A stretch of 64,000 nucleotides of DNA from Stromatinia cepivora (taxonomy: Eukaryota; Ascomycota; Leotiomycetes; Helotiales; Sclerotiniaceae), in the NCBI GenBank assembly GCA_014898415.1, contig RCTD01000003.1, positions 2,542,001-2,606,000 on the forward strand. Direction: 5' to 3'. Numbering within the stretch: position 1 is the first letter of the stretch; the number at the start of each line of letters is the position of its first letter. The notes below the pieces were generated by a model, which was not told where the DNA came from, did no database searches, and saw only the letters and a program-made list of their open reading frames with translations. The translations under genes and the position numbers were made by a program. Of the stretch, positions 22,971 through 35,019 are shown piece after piece.

Positions 22971-25900
22971 ATGTCGGAGCATTTGGATCTGGACCTGGAT
23001 TTGAAGAGTGTGGGAAGGGAGGATGAACAGATGTTCATGGGGCATGAGCATGAGCAGAGGGATATACAAGGCATACAGTATTCGCAGACCCGGCAGATGC
23101 AATATCAACAGTCACAATCGCACGCGCAGAAATTGAGAGAGGATGCTGTGAGGAGGGGAGATGTGCGGGATATGCTAACAGGGGAGAATGTTTCGAGAGC
23201 TCCGAGGCTGGAGAGGAGTCCACATCCATATCATAAGAGGCATGAGGAGATTTTTTCAGGGAGTGAGAGGAGCGGGGGAATGGTTCGAGATGTGGAGAAT
23301 GGGAGGGATCCTGAGGTGGGAATTTCGCGACTTCCTTCTTCGAGACCTACTTCCTCTAGACCTACCTCCTTAAGACCACCTTCCGGTTCCTTCACAAGGC
23401 CTGCTTCTTCGGGAACTCCGACATCGCCGTCACCACTGCGTTCCACACAAAATACTGACGATGAATTTTATAAAGGTGTTAGGATAATAATTGATGGGTC
23501 ACCGAGTGGATATATCGAATCTACGAATAGCGACAGTGGGACTGAGGCAGATGATGAACATTTTCTCAGAGGATTACCTGCTCCAAGGATAAAACCACAT
23601 AAAGGATTGAGGGGTGAGAATGGTAGCATGTCGAGTACACCTAGTCCATTGTTGAGTCCGGCTTTATTGGAAGATGAGATACGATGGAAGGAAAATGGAA
23701 GGATTAGATCTGCTATGCCGACTTCGAAGGTACTTACTGCGGAGGAGCAGAGGAGAGTTATTACAAAATTTAGACAGAGGAGGAAGATTGAAATTATAAG
23801 GAGAATGACTGAAGCTTTTTTGCTATGTTTTGTCGGGGGAATAATATATCGGAGTCAAGGAGTTAAAGAAATCCTCTATTTATGGAGAAATGGTATGCTT
23901 CTACTTCTATATTCTCAGAAATCATGCTGATTATGAAGAACTTACTTGTCAAATCCTTATTACAAGTGGTTTAATAGCTCTATATCCACTTCGATTATTG
24001 CGACATCTGAGGTCTCGAACACCATGGAAATCTCCATTTCCTCTTACTATACCTGCGACATTCGATCCGGCTCCTTTATTATATCCTCCTACATTAACGA
24101 TGCTTGTTTCAATTCTACTTTCAGTCAGTGATCCAAGTGGTCTTTTACCAAGTATGATACTTGCCATATCCACACTACCGAAGAAATTAATACCTGCTAT
24201 TGGAGGTCTTGAAGGACGAGATGTGTTACATTGGGTATTAGCATGTATGCCATTATTCACGACAACCTTGACCAGAGCTCCATTCTTGAGCAAGGAATCA
24301 TTACCTCTTAATCCTGAGGTTTTGGTTTTAATACCACCATTACATCAAGCTTTATGTACAACGCTTCATTACCTTACAACCACTAGTCTCCTATCCGCTG
24401 AACTACAATTATTATCAACCTCTCTCATAAGTCTCTTACTTAGAGCATCATCACCACAAGCAGTTATTTTAAAAGCACTTCTTTGGGGTGGTGGTATAGG
24501 TATTCTGGTTACTTGTACACATGTTCTTAGATGGGGTGTTGCATTAGCTAGAGTACCAACATGGAGATTCAGAAGACCCGAAACGAAAAAATCGGGTTTC
24601 AGATTTAACAAAAGATCACTATCATTTGGTAAAAATACTTTAAGTGTTTTTGCTAAAGATACATTTATTAGTGATACGAGTGATGATGAAATTCATCACG
24701 ATCGTTCACGAAGAAAAATGGGTAAATTACAAGCTGCAGATTCCTCCCTTCTAGATGGAGAAATTCAATCAGGTATCTCGAGAAGGAGTACCTTTCCAAA
24801 TTTTCCACCATCTAGTCCTTCAAAATCAATGAAGACTAGAACATCATCTGGTCGTAAGAAAAGATCAGCTTCACTTAGTCTTCAATCATTTTCAAAATTA
24901 ACATATACACAAGCTAAAATACGTAAATGGTTATATGCTGTTTATGTATATATCTGTATCCTAGGTATTATCCTACTAGGTATAAGAGAATACGTAGCCA
25001 AACGAGCTTTACAAGGTCATGAACCTATAGGATGGGCTTTAGGTTATTTATTCGGAGATCTACCACGCTTTCGATTCGAAGTCGTTAGTGCTAATTTACA
25101 ACGATGGATACCACTTCCTCCTCGTTCACATATCGATTCTGATATAACAGAATCGGGAATCTGCGAACAAAAAGGCTGGATGGAACGAATCCGATACTCA
25201 GATTTCGGTCCGGCTAATACGCGTCTCATTCTCTCAACCTATTGGCTTCTTATCCTAATAACAGGTCTAGCAATTGTATTCCGTCTCTCCTCTATCTACG
25301 AAGTTGACACCCGACGAAAAGTTTTTCATTTCATGATGGTTTTTATTCTTCTACCTTCTACATTTGTCGATCCGACATATTGTGCACTAGCACTAAGTTT
25401 AATATTGGCGATTTTTTTACTACTGGATATGGTGAGAGCAACACAGTTACCACCATTTAGCAGATGGTTGGCGAGATTTTTAACACCGTATGTTGATGGA
25501 AGGGATTTGAGGGGTCCGGTGGTTGTTAGTCATATTTTCTTGGCGATTGGGTGCGCGGTGCCACTTTGGTTGAGTTTGGGATCTGTGGAGCGGAGTAATT
25601 CATTGCCTCGGATGCAGGATGGAAATGAAGATGATGGAGGAGGAAGAGATGCGATGAGTGGATGGGAAGTTCACAAAAGAGAAGTTGCGATGGTGGCGGG
25701 GGTTATTTGTGTAGGGCTTGGTGATGCGGCTGCGTCACTAGTGGGAAGAAGATGGGGGAGACGAAAGTGGATTTGGGGTGGGGGGAAGAGTGTTGAGGGG
25801 AGTATGGCGTTTGCTGTTGCGGTTGGGGTGGCGCTTGTGGGGGCGAAGTGGTGGGTTAGGTTTGGGGGGTGGGAGGGGGGGAGGGGATGTGGTGAGTGGT

Positions 25901-26166
25901 TGGGGAAGAGGAGGGGAGTGGATGGTTGGAGTGGGGAATTGAGGGGGAATGGAGGTGCAGGAGGGAATTATAATATCTATGCAAATGCAAACGGATATGG
26001 AGATGCAAATGCAAATGGAAAAGAAGATACATGGAAAAACACAGTAGGAAAAAGTATCCTAGCAGCTATAGTAGCAAGTCTCACCGAAGCGGTCTTGACG
26101 GGTGGAAATGATAATGTGGTTGTACCGGTGGTGCTTTGGTGTTGTGTTAAGGGGTTGGAGATTTAG
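22971..26166 (+). CDS. SEC59: Dolichol kinase
   Basis: Exons 22971-23892 and 23939-26166. The 46-nt intron starts GTATGC; the acceptor after GAAG is the one that keeps frame. The product is 1,049 aa. It catalyses CTP-dependent phosphorylation of dolichol in the ER membrane, supplying dolichyl phosphate for N-glycosylation, O-mannosylation and GPI anchors. Residues 1-270 are polar and disordered. Many membrane segments follow, then a basic Ser-rich cytosolic insert (about 515-625). The catalytic region begins at RRKVFHFMMVF (about 766) and carries the CTP-site motif GDAAASLVGRRWGRRKW (902-918) with GKSVEGS (923-929) and the terminal EAVLTGGNDNVVVP. A Gly/Trp/Asn-rich, low-complexity insert lies between the last motifs (about 945-1005). 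An upstream in-frame GTG at 22947 is not needed; the ATG at 22971 is the first in frame. It is much longer than yeast Sec59, mostly because of the N-terminal and loop extensions. Confidence 0.88.
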
Positions 26167-26700
26167 ATTGGAGTTTTTTTGGGGGGGAGAGGAGGGAGGG
26201 GAGGAGTGTGGGTGGAAAGAAATGGATGAGGACGTGGGTGGAAAGAAATGGATGAGGACGAGGGTGGAAAGAGAGGGATAGAGGGGGATAGAGAAAAGTT
26301 TCTTGGGGGTTTGGATAGATGGATAGATAGATGGTGGGAGATGGGGAGATGGAGATGGAGATTGAGATGAGAAGATGAAGAGCTTGGGAGATAGGGAGAT
26401 TGGGGGGTGATTTGGTTTAGTTTATAGATGATATGATAAAATATGATATGATACACGACAAAATTATTCTCCTACCGCTAAAAGTTCGAATAAATTCCTC
26501 TCATACCACGAAAAATTAAAATTATTTCATTTTTATTTTCATGCCAATTAGTATCTAATCTATTCTGAAATAGTTGGAATTTATACTATATAGATCTCTA
26601 AGTGTATTTTTAAATGTATTTTTAAATGTATTTTAAGTGTATTTTTAAGAGGAGAAAGAGAAAGACGAGATAGAATAATAATATATAAATTAATTTATAT

Positions 26701-26739
26701 ATTAAAGAAATTAAAGAAATTAAAGAAATTAAAGAAATT
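26701..26739. repeat. 9-bp tandem repeat (ATTAAAGAA)x4
   Basis: Four perfect copies immediately before the heptamer array. Confidence 0.9.
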
Positions 26740-26747
26740 ATCAGATC

Positions 26748-26942
26748 TTATTTATTATTTATTATTTATTATTTATTATTTATTATTTATTATTTATTAT
26801 TTATTATTTATTATTTATTATTTATTATTTATTATTTATTATTTATTATTTATTATTTATTATTTATTATTTATTATTTATTATTTATTATTTATTATTT
26901 ATTATTTATTATTTATTATTTATTATTTATTATTTATTATTA
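26748..26942. repeat. Heptanucleotide array (TTATTTA)n, about 28 copies
   Basis: Nearly perfect period-7 array of 195 bp in the region shared by two convergent 3' ends. Copy number is likely variable between strains (inference). Confidence 0.92.
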
Positions 26943-27197
26943 AATAGTGAATAGTAAATAAATAATAAGATATTATCGAGTTGTTTTTATTGTTAGGTGG
27001 GTAGTTTGTATTTAGTTTATTTGATTTATTTCATATTATTATATATATATTGAGAATGCGAGAGAAATTTTGTTTATTTAATTTATTTTTACTCAAGTAT
27101 CTATCTTATCTATTTATCGATAATATGATCTTACAAAATTACAATCCCTTCTCTATTTCCCCCCCTTTCCTTTCCAATAAACCCTAAAATCCCACAC

Positions 27198-29632
27198 CTA
27201 AACAAATTCCCAAACAACCACATCACCCCAACGTCTCCAATCATCAATCCACTGAGTATTCCTCTCCCTCCAAACCTCTTTCATTTGTAATCCCCTCCCC
27301 GCCCCTGTACCTTCAGCCAACCCATCGTAAAATTCGCGGATATCTTTTTCTATTCCCTCGAATCCTACTAAGTAGCGGGGCCATTGTTTTTTACCTTTAT
27401 TTTTTTCGTTTTCTTCACCACCATCCTCATTTTCATCCAACTCAGGGAACAGAATAATTTCCTCCTGTAAAAACCTCTGCGGATCATCATAAAACCTATC
27501 CGCCTCATCCCTATAACCTTCCCTCTCATCAACCCCCAGATGAATAGGAGGTTCACAACCCAAAGCCCAAGCACCCAAATCCTTATAAACTAATTGACTT
27601 CTCCACGGTGTACTATGACACGGCATTAAGAAACCCACGTATGGTTTTTCCCAATCTTTTTCCCAATTAGGGTTTTGAGATGTTCCCATATTGCGAGCTG
27701 CATATTGGGAATTTTCTTCTTTTTTGATATCGTAGTTGATATTTAGGGATGGTGGTGCATTTTCATCTATTGAAGCTGGGTAATGTTTTAGATAGGAGTA
27801 GGCCTCCGGTGAATGAAGTGGGATTCCTTGTGCATCCAACATTTCAATTTCGTAGCGGTGACGGATAAATTTTGTTACGGATATAACGGCGGATTGGTGG
27901 ATTAGTGTTGTATAAGCTGCTAAGAGTATGTTGAGGAGAATGAGAAGGGTTAGAAGAGGTTTGCGAATTGTTTTTGTTTCGATTTTTGAATTTGCCGGAT
28001 CGTTGGTAGGGATTTGGATTTCTTTTGTGAAGAATGATGTAATCGAAGGTGCGGTTAAAATGAGAAGAATAGGAAGAAGTGGATAGATAAATCGAACTTC
28101 TTTATGAGAAATTGTGCTTAAGATAAAAATCATCAAACCAGTTAAATGAGTGAGGATTGTTTGAAGATCCGAGGTAAATGTCGGATTTGGTATTGTAGAT
28201 GGTTTATAAGTTTTGAATATCGACACAATCGTAAAAGGAAGATAGGTGAGTAATAGAAGTGGTAGGCCTTGGGAAAGAAAATAATGCCAATCATTTTTAC
28301 CATAAAATACAGCTAGATTTTGAGAGATATTAAAATGAAGCCATTGATAAGGTGGAAATGTCCATTCTCCAAAGTAGAGACGATCTGAGAGAGCTGAGAT
28401 TATGAGGATGAGAGAGCCACATAGAATAGCTTCTCTAAGAAGAATGATAAAGTCCCGTGTAATTGGTGATTTGCTTGTCTTTTGAGCTACACCGGGTATG
28501 AGGGACATAATTATTGGCATTATGACACAGAACCATATTAAAAGATTGGTTGGTCGAAGAATGCAAGCGATACCTGCTAGAAGAAGAGAATATCGAAGAC
28601 TTTGATGGTCAGTATATAGATTTTGAATATGCTGCTCCAAAGATATCTTACTGGTTGATGCATTCCGTTGTCCTGAAAAGACCTTTAGACATAGGCATGG
28701 TCGACCCATCTTTCGTTTGCTCCTTAATCTTCTCTCCAGAATCAATTGCCATATCCCAAGGCCAATAATACAAAGCAGTAATTGTTAAACTCGTTTCCAA
28801 AGAATTTGAGAAAGTCCTTGTTGAACAAAACCAATTCCAAGGACTGAATACACTCATAAGTAGCTGATCACATATTAGCATCCAATTCTCATAAATAATT
28901 CCAAACATAAACATACAGTAACATAACCAGTTCTACTACCTAATCCATACATCTTCTCGGCCATTTTCCAAGTATAATAATCACAAGCTGCAGCAAAAAT
29001 AGCTTGAATAATATTTGGTAATACAGCTAAAACTTCTGCTCGAAATTGAGGAAAGAAATTAACAAATTCCATAGGTTTATCTGCTAGATAATATGCAATT
29101 GCAAAGAGAGCTGGATGTAATGAAGATCTTAATTGATAATGCCATTCCTATTTGATCTTATTAGTATCTATTATTCTAGTTCAATATGATTGAAATGACG
29201 CTCCGCTGGCCCTCCCGGGGGGCCACTGCCGTGGTGGCTACTTTTCTTTTGACTCGAAAGATCCCCAAAGAATTATGAAGTTGTTGATTCGATAAAAGGC
29301 AACGAGAGGAACCAATGTATGGAAAGGAGGAAAATACATACCCACGTAAGCCAAGCACCACTATTCGACCCAAAAGCCATTTGCCATGCTGGTTCTAAAG
29401 ATTGAAAATATTCATCTGGTTGAAAGAAAGTTTTGACAAGAAATGAATTGAAAACTCTAAAAACAAAAAGGAAAGTCCATATATCTTTTGCGGTTTGTTC
29501 ATTGACTAATTTGTGTAGACCATTTTCCTCAATATCTGGATTCCTGGATTGAATCTCGAGTTTGTGGTTTGGTGGTTGAGGTGAAGGGATTGTTACCGCT
29601 GTTGGAGGAGAGGTGGTGATTGAATTTGACAT
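27198..29632 (-). CDS. GPI10: GPI mannosyltransferase 3 (PIG-B/Gpi10 type)
   Basis: Exons on the minus strand: 29632-29342, 29147-28917, 28863-28652, 28599-27198; introns of 194, 53, 52 nt. The product is 711 aa. It adds the third mannose to the GPI precursor in the ER lumen, using dolichyl-phosphate mannose. The GT22 signature near the N-terminus reads [20 protein letters not shown], with the Asp-Glu pair and the conserved GAWLTW/EW pair joined across intron 1. Further family landmarks are [36 protein letters not shown] and [14 protein letters not shown]. About ten hydrophobic segments follow the usual multi-pass pattern. The gene is convergent with dolichol kinase, which acts upstream in dolichyl-phosphate supply. 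Intron 1 is three to four times longer than its neighbours and contains a GC-rich element shared with the next gene. Confidence 0.9.
29188..29240 (-). repeat. Intronic GC-rich element, copy 1
   Basis: Lies in intron 1 of the GPI10 gene, sense orientation relative to transcription. It shares about 50 bp with 31678-31730, including GGAGGGCCAGCGGAGCGTC and a CCACGGCA..GGCCCCC stem. GGCCCTCC/GGGGGGCC can form a hairpin. Confidence 0.8.
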
Positions 29633-29813
29633 GGCGAGAGATTATTCATGGAGATAGAAGAAAAGGGGAGAAAGAGAAAGTATCACGGGTGAAGAGTTTA
29701 ATATATCCATATATGTATGTAATCTTACAATAGAGGATATATCAATTCCTAGTAATTTCCTAAGAAGCTGCCCACGTGTTGTGTGACTTTTGGCCGATTG
29801 AATTTGGAAGAGA

Positions 29814-29868
29814 GATGCCTTGATGCCTTGATGCCTTGATGCCTTGATGCCTTGATGCCTTGATGCCT
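29814..29868. repeat. 8-bp tandem repeat (GATGCCTT)x7
   Basis: Seven perfect units, about 180 bp upstream of the GPI10 start codon. Confidence 0.92.
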
Positions 29869-30878
29869 GCCTCATTACCTCGTTACATTTCTATTATGCG
29901 ACGTGCCATATTCAAAATTTCCATCATATATCCCGTCGTACCAATGCCACCAACCAGTTATTCAATTCCACATCTTAACTTGAGAAATCAATTGAGCCTT
30001 CTGTATCGCTGTCATTATCTCTTGGTATTTAAGCCATGTTTTATTGAACCCTGATGTACTACACTCCATTTCCATATTGTATTATTTGCATACATAGATA
30101 GTTCTGATCATATTCATACATACCATCGATATCAATATCAAACCTCACTTCACAATTCAATATCAAATCCAACCTTTGAAATACTGTACTCAAGTTATCT
30201 ACCCAAGTTTGTCTACTCAAGTTTGTCTACTCAAGTCATAAGAACAACAAAATCAAATCAAGCCCTCGTGCTCAATTCAATCACTTCAAACTTTCCCTGT
30301 TAGAAATCTACTGCACGACCCCAATATGTAAAACATTCCAATTCGCCAATCAAATGACAAACGATTATGCTTGGAATCTCAACGATAGGTTATAAATGTA
30401 TCTTGACCCTCTAATTCTCTTAAACCACATGCAGATCCCAGGCTGAGGATCCACTCATCACCACTAATCAACACTATCTTGATGAATCTCGGCCTCATTC
30501 GAACCCTATAAGCAAGAGGTGACGAGCACCGGAAATCAACGGGATGTGCTTGGGAATGTTTTGTTCCCCTAAGTGCAGGTATAAGCATGAATGGGAGTAG
30601 ATGGTAATTCTTTATGAAATTTCTGTTAGTCAAATGTGAGATCAGCTGGGGAAAAGGAATGGATATACTTGCACTTAGGGGTTTAGTGAGTTTGATGATG
30701 AAAAAGTTATTCGTAGATTTGTTATAAAAGAGGTGGAATTTCTTGTTTTCATTTCTCTCTTCATTGAAACTCTGAAACCTTAGCAAAGCTTAGAGCTAAA
30801 ATTATAACTACAAAGTACCTATGTAAGTAGTAAATACTTACTTCAAACCAACTCCCATTACCACTACAAACAACATTC

Positions 30879-30926
30879 ACAACTACAACTACAACTACAA
30901 CTACAACTACAACTACAACTACAACT
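30879..30926. repeat. 6-bp tandem repeat (ACAACT)x8
   Basis: Eight perfect units about 130 bp before the aminotransferase ATG, in a C/A-rich leader typical of highly expressed fungal genes. Confidence 0.92.
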
Positions 30927-31055
30927 ACTACAACAACTTCCACAATTCCATACAATAATTCTATTCCATCACACAATATCTAACCCAAAATCCAGAAATT
31001 AACACAACACACCCACAAAAATAATTAAATCAATCATAAAATCCATTTCGTCATC

Positions 31056-32803
31056 ATGGCTCCCCACGCAGACTCCCACTCAACCACCAACGGTGTTGCC
31101 GGTAGCACACTCAAAGCCACCGCCCCCACCTTCTCCCCCGTTACCACCATCCCCGAATCCAAATATCATTCTACATCGACCGAATCCGCCATTCACGATG
31201 AACACGAATACGCCGCCCACAACTATCATCCTCTTCCCATAGTATTTGCACGAGCATCAGGATCCAGCGTTTGGGATCCAGAAGGAAATCATTACATTGA
31301 TTTTCTATCCGCGTACTCTGCTGTCAATCAAGGTCATTGTCATCCGGAACTTATCGCGGCTCTTTGCGCACAAGCTCAACGTCTTACTCTTTCCAGTAGG
31401 GCATTCCATAATGATGTTTTCCCCAAATGGGCGGAGAAGATTAAGAATGTTTTTGGGTATGAAATGGTTTTGCCGATGAATACTGGTGCTGAGGCGGTTG
31501 AGACTGCGATCAAGATTGCGAGGAAGTGGGCATATAAGGTTAAGGGTGTTGAACAAGATAAGGCATTGATCTTTGCTGCTGCGGAGAATTTTCATGGAAG
31601 AACTGTATGTTACCCCTCTTTCATTCATTCCTCTATTATGTCCCTACCAAAAGATGAGAATCTCTCTGTACTCTAGTCTGCCTCCACGGCAATGGCCCCC
31701 GGAGGGCCAGCGGAGCGTCATTTTCAATCAATTGATTCTTATTAATGGGGGCAAGCCCCCAAACCCCCATAGCTCGCTGCGCTCGAAAGTTTTTCATTAC
31801 CACTTCCTCCCACATAAATCATGATATGATATGAAATACACAAAACTAACAATACACTTCCATTATAGATGACCGCAATCTCCATGTCGGTCGATCCTGA
31901 ATCCCGCGATAATTATGGTCCATATGTTCCAGGTGTAGGTGCTGCATGCCCAACTACAAAGAGACAGATTAGATTCAACAATGTTTCCGATCTCGAAATT
32001 GTCCTTGAAGCCCATGGAAAGAATACCGCTGCCTTTATTGTCGAGCCAATTCAAGGTGAAGCTGGTGTTGTCGTCCCAGACGATGATTACCTTTCAAAGG
32101 TTCATGCTCTTTGCAAGAAACACAATGTCCTTTTGATCTGTGATGAGATTCAAACTGGTATTGGTAGAACTGGACGTATGCTTTGCTCAGAATGGTCTGG
32201 TATCAAACCAGATATGGTTACACTTGGAAAAGCCATTTCTGGTGGAATGTACCCAGTCTCTTGCGTTCTTGGTTCAAAGGAAATTATGCTTACCATTGAA
32301 CCTGGTACACACGGTTCTACTTATGGAGGTAATCCATTGGGTTGTGCTGTGTCTATCCGTGCTTTGGAAATCATGGAAGAAGAGAAATTAACTGAAAGAG
32401 CTGAGAAGCTTGGACATGTTTTGAGAAAAGGGTTGGAAGATTTGAAGAGTCCTATGATTAAGTTGGTTAGAGGAAAGGGATTGTTGAATGCTATTGTCAT
32501 TGATGAGTCAAAGACTGGTGGTCATAGTGCTTGGGATTTGTGTATGTTGTTGAAGAGCAAGGGATTACTTGTAAGTTTATTAGTTCTTCTGCATGTGATA
32601 CCGCTAACGATTATTAGGCAAAACCAACCCACGAGAACATCATTCGTCTCGCACCACCACTCGTCATCAGCGAAGAGGATATTCAAAAATCCCTTTCCAT
32701 CATCAAGGAAGCCATCATCGAATTACCAAACCTCAAGGGCGAGAAAGAAGATGTCATTATCCCAGCAAACGAGAAGAGCGTTCATATTCCATTGGAAAAC
32801 TAA
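31056..32803 (+). CDS. CAR2: Ornithine aminotransferase
   Basis: Exons 31056-31604, 31869-32570, 32618-32803; introns 264 nt and 47 nt, both phase 0. The product is 478 aa. It converts L-ornithine and 2-oxoglutarate to glutamate-5-semialdehyde and glutamate in arginine catabolism; fungal forms are cytosolic and none of the usual mitochondrial presequence is seen. Class-III PLP aminotransferase motifs: [17 protein letters not shown] (substrate/cofactor region), ENFHGRT|MTAISMS across intron 1, [27 protein letters not shown] (D275 to the pyridine nitrogen), [14 protein letters not shown] (K304 as Schiff-base lysine) and [12 protein letters not shown]. The C-terminus [12 protein letters not shown] is completed by exon 3. 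Intron 1 is exceptionally long for this window and carries the shared GC-rich element and a second hairpin. A C/A-rich leader precedes the ATG. Confidence 0.95.
31678..31730 (+). repeat. Intronic GC-rich element, copy 2
   Basis: In intron 1 of the ornithine aminotransferase gene, sense orientation; about 85-90% alike to 29188-29240 by eye. It is followed by a GGGGGCAAGCCCCC hairpin and GCTCGCTGCGCTCG (31747-31787), which have no counterpart in copy 1. Confidence 0.8.
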
Positions 32804-32864
32804 GGATTTAATTCCACCCAGTACACGAATTTTCATTTCATTTTCCGGGGAGGGTCTAAAAGGA

Positions 32865-33180
32865 ATTTGGGTATCTACTGTTTTTGTTTTCTCTTTCTCA
32901 TGACAAAGATGTTTAGGATCTAAATTGGCATCGGCGAAAGGGTAAGGGAAATGATAAACATGACGTTTTGCTTGACTTTACTTGAAGTCGCAATTATACC
33001 TGGATTATACGGGAGGAGTTTTGGGTATCTACTGTTTTGGGCAATTCACTTGACGACGATGTACGGGCCTGGTTCTTCATGGGCATGCATTGGAGATGAA
33101 AGGGATAGACGGAACATGACGTTTTGCTTGACTTACTTATACTTTGGTTTGTCGCAATTATACCCGATATACATAGATGG
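32865..33180. repeat. About 155-bp imperfect direct repeat downstream of CAR2
   Basis: TTGGGTATCTACTGTTTT occurs at 32867 and 33021; ACATGACGTTTTGCTTGACTT with GTCGCAATTATACC downstream occurs at about 32959 and 33115. Spacing of 154-156 bp at both anchors implies duplication of one segment, now diverged between anchors. Confidence 0.7.
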
Positions 33181-33674
33181 TATGGATGGGATGGGATGGG
33201 ATGGATTTTGGAGGTCGTTTTGTGTTTATTGTGTTTTTTGATCTGAAAGATTGGAAAGGAGGGAGAGGGAAGGGAGTTTGTATTGAAATGATGGCATAGC
33301 ATACAGTAGGGTAGGATAGGTACAAACGCAAAAAATATGATATGAAAGTTGGGCACAACATACGTTTTTTTTTTCCAGTTTTATCGTGATTTGAATATAT
33401 AGTAGAATCTCTTTCGAAGTATGCAGATTCCTGATTTATGTCCTCAAAAGAAGAATTCTTACCGTACCTAATATATCTATCTATCTATCTACCTTCTAAC
33501 ATAAATCTCCTTTCCTCTTTTTTTTTTCTTTCTTTCTTCTTCTCCTCTCTTTCTTTCTTTCTTTTCTTTTCTTTTCTTCTCTCCTTTTCCTTCATTTTTC
33601 ATTTTTCATTTTTCATTCCTCTCTTCTTTGGAATTCGTCATAAAATTTATTATATATCAAGATTAACTTTTTCA

Positions 33675-33829
<155 letters not shown>

Positions 33830-35019
33830 CTTTGGTGGATAGATATTATTGGATGCCTATTTTATGTTATCATATCATATCATATCATCATATTTATCAT
33901 GATACTATCCTATTCCTATTCCTATTCCTATTCCTATTCCCAACTTGGGGCTATCTTATCCTATGCAAACTATGCACTTCACATCCTAATCCTAATCCTA
34001 ATCCTAATCCTAATCTCCAACCTAATCCCCATCCCAATTTCCCTCCACACACTTCCATCCATATCCATATCCACCACAAAAAAGCAACTACAACCACTAA
34101 CTACCACCAACTCACAAATAGCATGCATGCACGTACAAAATAATAACGATTAAAACGCAAACGCAAAGATACAATTCATTATCCTTAAGGATATGACATC
34201 TCTCCATGCCTCCATCCCTTCATCCCTTCTCTCACCAATCGTATCCATCCTCATGCTCATCCTCATCTTCCTAAATACAACCACCTAACCCAATTCAACT
34301 TAGAAAAAACGCTGAACCAATCAACCAACAAACTTCCCGAACCTCTGACCGAAATCCGCATCAAACCCATACCTCAATCAACCCAAACACCAAACCCGAT
34401 CCAATCCAATCCAATCCATTAAAGCGCCAGAAGAGAAGAGAGGGTGTCCAATTCCGTTCGTCCATCCATCCATTTGCTATGAGCGTGCGTGTGCTCGCAA
34501 TCTGTATCTACCAAGCACCATCAATCCATCCAACCTTATCCAACCAACCATCCATCCCGCTTCCCATCCCAACCCCATTGCTTCTCGCAAAAACTCAAAA
34601 AACGTAAAAAGGAAAAAACAAAGAAGCCGGGGTATTCACAAGCTCCAAAACTCGAAAATAATGATACTGGTATGAAGTGTAGAACGCCGATCCCAACCAT
34701 CCTATCCCATACCATCATAAATATCATTGAGTAGCGAGACTGAACGAATGTCATGAACCTGCCGCCCTGTGAAAGTTCCCATATGGAGATAGATTCAGGC
34801 ACCCAAGGGGAAAAAAAAAAGAAAAAAGCCACCAAATCCACACAAAAACAAATCCCTAAAAGATTTCTAAAAACTCATACAAAATTCAGATTAAAATGAA
34901 CGAAAAGAGGAATGAAAATGAAGAAAAAACTCGACAACGCCAAAGGTATGCGTCTTCCATGTTATCATTATGTATTTGACTGATAGAAAAGTCCAGCTTT
35001 CTTGCTTGCCTGTGTAGTT

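Larger units (their letters stand above)
26167..27197. other. Intergenic region between convergent genes
   Basis: It serves as the shared 3' region of SEC59 and GPI10. Strand-asymmetric purine-rich DNA at 26167-26400 includes a repeated 25-bp unit (GGGTGGAAAGAAATGGATG core) at 26210-26270. Then come a 12-bp-like TGTATTTTTAAA repeat (26598-26650), a 9-bp repeat and a long 7-bp repeat. No gene. Confidence 0.7.
29633..31055. other. Divergent intergenic region
   Basis: The promoter region for GPI10 (left) and ornithine aminotransferase (right). It contains an octamer array, repeated CTACTCAAGTTTGT units near 30195-30235 and a hexamer array in the aminotransferase leader. The minus frames at 30379-30976 look like chance; the all-Val stretch is the repeat read through. 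Confidence 0.6.

Noticed and set aside
30379..30976. Minus-strand frames upstream of the aminotransferase
   Set aside because: One contains a Val polymer from the (ACAACT)n array; the other has no domain and overlaps the promoter.
33985..34015. (CCTAAT)n as an interstitial telomere repeat
   Set aside because: The fungal telomere unit is CCCTAA/TTAGGG; this unit differs and sits among other hexamer arrays.
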